Positions 63,401 through 64,000 of a DNA stretch of 64,000 bases are shown piece after piece. A model generated the notes under the pieces. That model did not search any database. It had not been told where the DNA came from and saw only the letters and a program-made list of their open reading frames with translations. A program made the translations under genes and the position numbers. Origin of the DNA: Sterolibacterium sp964437515 (GTDB lineage: Bacteria > Pseudomonadota > Gammaproteobacteria > Burkholderiales > Rhodocyclaceae); the NCBI GenBank assembly GCA_964437515.1, contig CAYTHB010000007.1:5004-69003 (forward strand). Direction: 5' to 3'. How positions within the stretch are numbered: the first letter of the stretch is position 1; each line of letters begins with the position of its first letter.

Positions 63401-64000
63401 CAGGGCAGGCCTTGGGGTTGTTTATCAACACCTTGCCCTTGCGTGTGCGCATTCTGGATGACACCGTCACGCAAGTCGTTGAGCGTACACATCATGAATT
63501 GAGAATGTTGCTGCGCTATGAGCAAACGCCGCTGGCGATGGCGCAGCGCGTCAGCCGTGTGGATGCAGCGTACCCACTATTCACTTCAGTACTGAATTTC
63601 CGGCATGGTGCATTGCAGGCACTACCGCCTGAAGCAGGCATCGAGTTACTCGCTAGTTACGAACGCACCCATTACCCGCTAACAGCCTCGGTCGACGATG
63701 ATGGATCAGGCTTCGCCCTGACGCTTCATACACGGCCACAGATCGGTGCAACACGCTTGGCAGGCTATTACCAGCATGTCTTGCAGGCATTGTGTGTGGC
63801 TCTGGAACATACGCCCGATTCCTTGATGAGGGAAATTTCTCTCCTCTCCGACGATGAGCGTCATAAGCTGCTGAATGGTTTTAATGCGCATGAGGCATCA
63901 AAAAACAATGCACTGTATGAGGACTTAACGCAGCCTCTCAACCGTCAAGCCCAACTCACCCCCGATGCCATCGCCGTCGAATGGGGCGAGCAAACTTTAA
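51409..64000 (+). CDS. PKS/NRPS hybrid lipopeptide synthetase (FAAL-ACP-KS-ACP-C-A-PCP-C-A-PCP-C-A...), open at window end
   Basis: One uninterrupted frame of 4197 codons that continues past the window. Domains in order, approximate residues: fatty acyl-AMP ligase 1-580 (FSSGSTAMPKGV, WMPYYHDMGLI, YGLAEACV); ACP 590-660 (Ser622); ketosynthase 692-1125 (Cys865 in TACSSS, His1000, His1046); a linker ending LPAYPLTRKSFWL with no acyltransferase; ACP 1320-1390 (Ser1351); C 1420-1870 (HHLIADG 1562-1568); A 1895-2420; PCP (Ser2473); C 2565-3010 (HHIISDH 2704-2710); A 3045-3570; PCP (Ser3623); C 3715-4140 (HHIISDH 3856-3862); A from 4155. The AL-ACP-KS-ACP start matches MycA/ItuA of mycosubtilin and iturin, without their aminotransferase. 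Specificity codes read by eye suggest Phe then Thr. It should load a fatty acid, extend it once with malonyl supplied in trans, and couple it to Phe-Thr-X. No epimerisation domain is seen. Confidence 0.93.
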   Translation, partial: MKTLTDVILQAASKTPDRQIVFARRDGRDVTCRYADLLLQARRTLATLQQQDLKPGQRVVIQCQSSQRQIVLFWACVLGGMVPVLLPKVASWLRDSDLARKLDGVLHLLPDAILIIDPDQEQAYLEGRARPARQGSRWQVDCPLTGNAEAAHIYEAVEDDLAYLQFSSGSTAMPKGVRLTHRNLISNIRDIADTVRARPEESTLSWMPYYHDMGLISFHLVPLYRGMGQIKLEAHDFIAEPLFWLQQIMKHHAEVISSPNFGLQHVLDRVTPPALNGLDLSCVRLLCNGAEPISALVMKKFCDLLATTGFRRHAMFPVYGLAEACVAVSFSPPETEPLVHRVHREQLFAEGKVVAASDAHHALDDVEYVDVGFPLPSVQVRIACTSDESDRLLSEDAVGEVQIRGANVTSGYEGSATINEGLFTPDGWLKTGDLGFLHQGRLVITGRLKEVIFVHGRNVMATDVERFLFEQLGLKEGSIAVCATSDHSRHGNDRIVVFVAARRKKDFWSWAHELRQVAETYLAYPVEAVLPLSRLPRTSSGKLQRFQLIEAWLQGAYEDACAEFEANDPRRLMPVRQTMRAETSSAHAACEKTVRAIWAEVLHCPESSIGTEASFIELGGSSVKAIEMLARIEEHYGKMLGYALLIECSTLGEVVSYLEQHLATVQAMDAASDSAVSPPSESMSLPSDVASRKIAIIGWACRFPGGRTPEEFWETLIEGRNKVLPVPPSRWSRQDQTGADVPSFMGVLPDIDRFAADFFGISPEEALIMDPQQRLMLEVVYEAMDDAGYGGERLNARRSVGVFIGASSNSYMERVHRVRNHVHEHAAQEINHPLLMPANLLNMIAARVSHTLNLKGAALTIDTACSSSLVALQQACNDLLLGNCEMALVGGVNVLPTSSAHELLAQAGALSPDGLCRTFDAAANGMVPGEGLGLLVLKPLDHALAEGDRIEAIIDAVAVNNDGRSIGIMAPTPEGQEAVIRQAVQRADIDPSQIGYVEAHGTGTPIGDPIEVRALTAAFGGRNVNLHSSGVSGSCGIGSVKTNIGHLLAAAGVAGLIKIVLALRHEQIPPTLHLNTPHPRIRFEKTPFYPVMTTQPWPRGEKPRYASISSFGFGGTNAHAILHDAPAVDEDVEEVQSSYLLTLSARNPDELSVMRRELKDHLVRHPRLRMLDVCFTRAAGRANFPCREFYVVTDRTDALAQLEVRITAGHGADMAAHVKCSDHASLMTLGAEWQAGASVDWCAFYHGRNQNARIVRLPAYPLTRKSFWLSDDPPKAWPGMEAATPTNPPASVVQEALRSPELKEVTRMLAMNEASRREQVMTLIEQSFHAAGMSLNLRDSNQSFALLGVDSLTALKVVNALQQHLQFPLSSSLLFEYDTVQRLMDFLCHALSQQRTEETVPPLLSQASDVLPESLVASRRQDELSYAQQRLWFFEQKVSGAGAEEASAIFNIPAAVRLTGRLDVSALVSAFSEVMRRHETLRTTFHQKPGQPYPAALVAQTQVLPLLQQDLSHLDEPMRTKKLHECLQQDARLPFDLARGPLIRIGLLRISEQEQVLFLNMHHLIADGWSMNVLLREVAHFYGAHTQETLGGQHEKALPDLPIQYSDYVRWQRQCLAGAELTRQLDYWRKQLADAPVVLDLPWDRPRPAKQTHRGVRYPFVLDAALRERLQTLAAANNATLFMVLLSAFQLLLSRYSGQTDICVGTPVACRNRMETEALIGLFVNTLVMRSRIDDEQCHGDFLAQVRDTVRQGIAHQDVPFDQVLETLNPERHLAHSPLFQVMFVMQPLPEQMRVSHELLFEVMSSDAGVAQFDLTLGVQESADVANMPAFLEYNTDVFELATVERLAAHWLHLLNEITQKPQSRLHEYALIDAAERNQLLQIWNDTRTEFPSFQTFHQLFESWVAIQPDALALSFEHVDISYRELDERASQLARHLCLRCPSLAPDDVVAFCIERSIDMIVAMLGILKAGAAFLPLDPADPQDRILYLLEDAAPRVLVTRQTEYEALSLSKLHNLSIVLLDSDVSVDAGADAGMVSPSSAATGAQTTAGQAGANHLAYLIYTSGSTGQPKGVLLNHRGLCHLAQWQGQYFSLTPESRVLQFASASFDACVWELAMALGQGGSLHLAAREHLLPGRPLRDFIHEQGITHATLPPVAVSLWTDHDLPLLLPTLKTLVVAGDVCPVELAWYWSKRLNFYNAYGPTETTVCASVHRCLPDQIASDALAIPIGKPIANTRIYVLDAHLQIQAVGVTGEIVIGGVGVARAYLNRAALTAERFIPDPYTDEPGERLYRTGDLGRWRRDGTLEFLGRQDHQVKLRGFRIELGEIEAQIRACAEIRNRLRDVIVLMQEGRSGVPVDRRLAAYLTFINPITFTDEQKSLLVKKLRQHVSRTLPDYMQLSAYVILERLPLTSSGKIDRKALATLEISSDSASKEPPQGALESTLASIWQAVLGREPTETIGRHDDFFVLGGHSLLIVSLLERLRAVGLEARIHTIFQHPTVAGLAAALSALPHTHESSSAPLPTIFSPPQNLIAPGCIRITPDMLPLVELGQAHLDALAAATPGGFANIQDIYPLAPLQEGILFHHLMNKSGDAYVLPVLLSFLNSERQAAFLDALRVMVLRHDALRTSIHQKDLPYPVQLVQRLAALQVEELPLAAGESALATLQSRMAFECCEMSLHRAPLIRLQSAVEPADGTHYLLLQLHHIISDHVSLEILLREIQHLMKAKGQAALYPQLPEPVPYRNYVAQALRYSRATDEARDVEGMRAAAFDWFHAQLGDIDEPTAPFGLMDTHGDGCQLEEDRLRLSHALAQRLRAQARRAAFSPAVLFHAAWARLVALCSGRETVVFGTVLSGRLQGTQNTRGAEQVVGMFINTLPLRIDLQGKTTQEILTQVHHALMTLVSHEQCPLSVALRASGLSTKAGAHAQNPLFTSLLNYRHSTLLAGWDVEEVQVLASQERTNYPLTMNIDDLGAEDGDFELVAQVDRRVGARRINVYLKTALESILDVLESQSQTPTQTAFLALNILPEEERGQLLAPVQTRHEQNTLLQEVFERWAALQPAAIALTMNAMSMSYAELNRRANQWAHLLVEQGVKPDSLVALCLEPSLDLIVALLGGLKAGAAYLPMDPRWPRERVELVLKEAAPRVILTHQALQERFVFASAETTVICMDVVQDRMADYPADNLDAEALGLRPAHLAYVIYTSGTTGQPKGVMVEHRQLTRLFDATAERFRFSSQDVWTLFHNSSFDFSVWEIWGALLHGGRLLIVPHEITRSPSDFYRLLCREKVTLLNQTPSAFRQLMAAQGLALKGDTSDQACRHHLRCVIFGGEALDTASLQPWLANNPLEQTQLVNMYGITETTVHVTWHFLTPHDINGGAGQGSVIGVPISDLKIYLLDANQQPVPQGVVGEMYVGGDGLARGYLHQPELTERAFIPDPWAHHPQDRLYKSGDLARRRKDGTLEYLGRNDRQIKLRGFRIELGEIEAQIARDDRYAEVHVRAWRRDDVCERTESTESKQLVAYLVLRSDIKDAGLDALKARLDAALPAYMVPAAFIVLERMPLTPHGKRDERALPLPEPEDYRHEAYAPPQGEIETNLLAIWRHVLQLPPEVMIGRHDSFFDLGGHSLLIVSLLEQLRLAGYKVDARSIFDYPTLAALAASIREQCASGDGVADQTEDDFFPHLIPEHCTNITPEMLNLVQLEQEDIQRIVATVPGGAANVQDIYPLAPLQEGLLFHHQLQSTGDAYILPTLLRLASRAQCDAFIHALRKVMQRHDVLRTSILWREMETAEQAVQVVHRQIELPITYFDLKSDRDVREQLEERVEQNALHIDLQHAPLLRIQMAPDPQGTGSYYLILLLHHIISDHVSLEILVREVLALLENPDVDLPPSVPYRHFVARALKNQHHHQQEALDFFRERLADIDEPTTPFGLTDRDKHALSLEDARIELTTSLAAYLRSVARLRKVSVASLFHVAWAQLVSCCSGRDDVVFGTVLSGRLQGGAGQALGLFINTLPLRVRILDDTVTQVVERTHHELRMLLRYEQTPLAMAQRVSRVDAAYPLFTSVLNFRHGALQALPPEAGIELLASYERTHYPLTASVDDDGSGFALTLHTRPQIGATRLAGYYQHVLQALCVALEHTPDSLMREISLLSDDERHKLLNGFNAHEASKNNALYEDLTQPLNRQAQLTPDAIAVEWGEQTL

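Overview
The window reads as one stretch of a proteobacterial chromosome, most likely a betaproteobacterium or a close gammaproteobacterium. This is inferred from the gene families (RF3, Hda, MiaA/MutL, MnmC, class II LysS, a secreted lipase with its dedicated foldase) and from the tight perM-hda-HAD phosphatase cluster divergent from purM. No rRNA or tRNA gene and no CRISPR array was seen. The species cannot be named from the sequence.

Layout. 1-3140: end of a fatty acid beta-oxidation operon (FadN-type multifunctional enzyme, thiolase) closed by a strong terminator. 3405-4552: two small envelope proteins. 4593-12965 (minus): mltD-like lytic transglycosylase, two paralogous peptide-binding proteins and an M3 oligopeptidase, interrupted by a repeat-flanked DUF559 nuclease gene and decaying tandem repeats. 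13261-15444: lipase and lipase foldase, separated by a MITE-like repeat. 15723-17208: hipBA. 17217-20035: mutL-miaA. 20148-21546: DedA protein and a RelE/Phd toxin-antitoxin pair. 21662-33397 (minus): a signalling block with an MCP, a NarL-type two-component system, two large GGDEF/EAL proteins, an HDOD protein and small ORFs. 33547-37253: HAD phosphatase, hda, perM, divergent purM. 37299-38925: two toxin-antitoxin modules. 39032-42564: lysS-mnmC.

42702-49157 is an accessory and decaying region. It holds a broken FtsZ-like gene fused head-to-head to the tail of a WYL regulator, a PaaA/ParE-like module, a second hipBA, an ISAs1 transposase scar, hicAB, a second copy of the MITE-like repeat, and an AIM24 family gene. 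prfC follows (49666-51240).

The main discovery candidate is the last 12.6 kb. A single uninterrupted reading frame from 51409 runs off the window end (at least 4197 residues). It encodes a PKS/NRPS hybrid: fatty acyl-AMP ligase, ACP, ketosynthase without acyltransferase, ACP, C, A, PCP, C, A, PCP, C and the start of a third A. The order matches the mycosubtilin/iturin starter synthetases of Bacillus but lacks their aminotransferase domain. Manually read specificity codes point to Phe and then Thr. The predicted product is an N-acylated lipopeptide beginning with beta-ketoacyl-Phe-Thr.

Other themes are seven toxin-antitoxin loci, three families of intergenic repeats (one flanking DUF559 as inverted ends), and a ten-C tract inside mltD.
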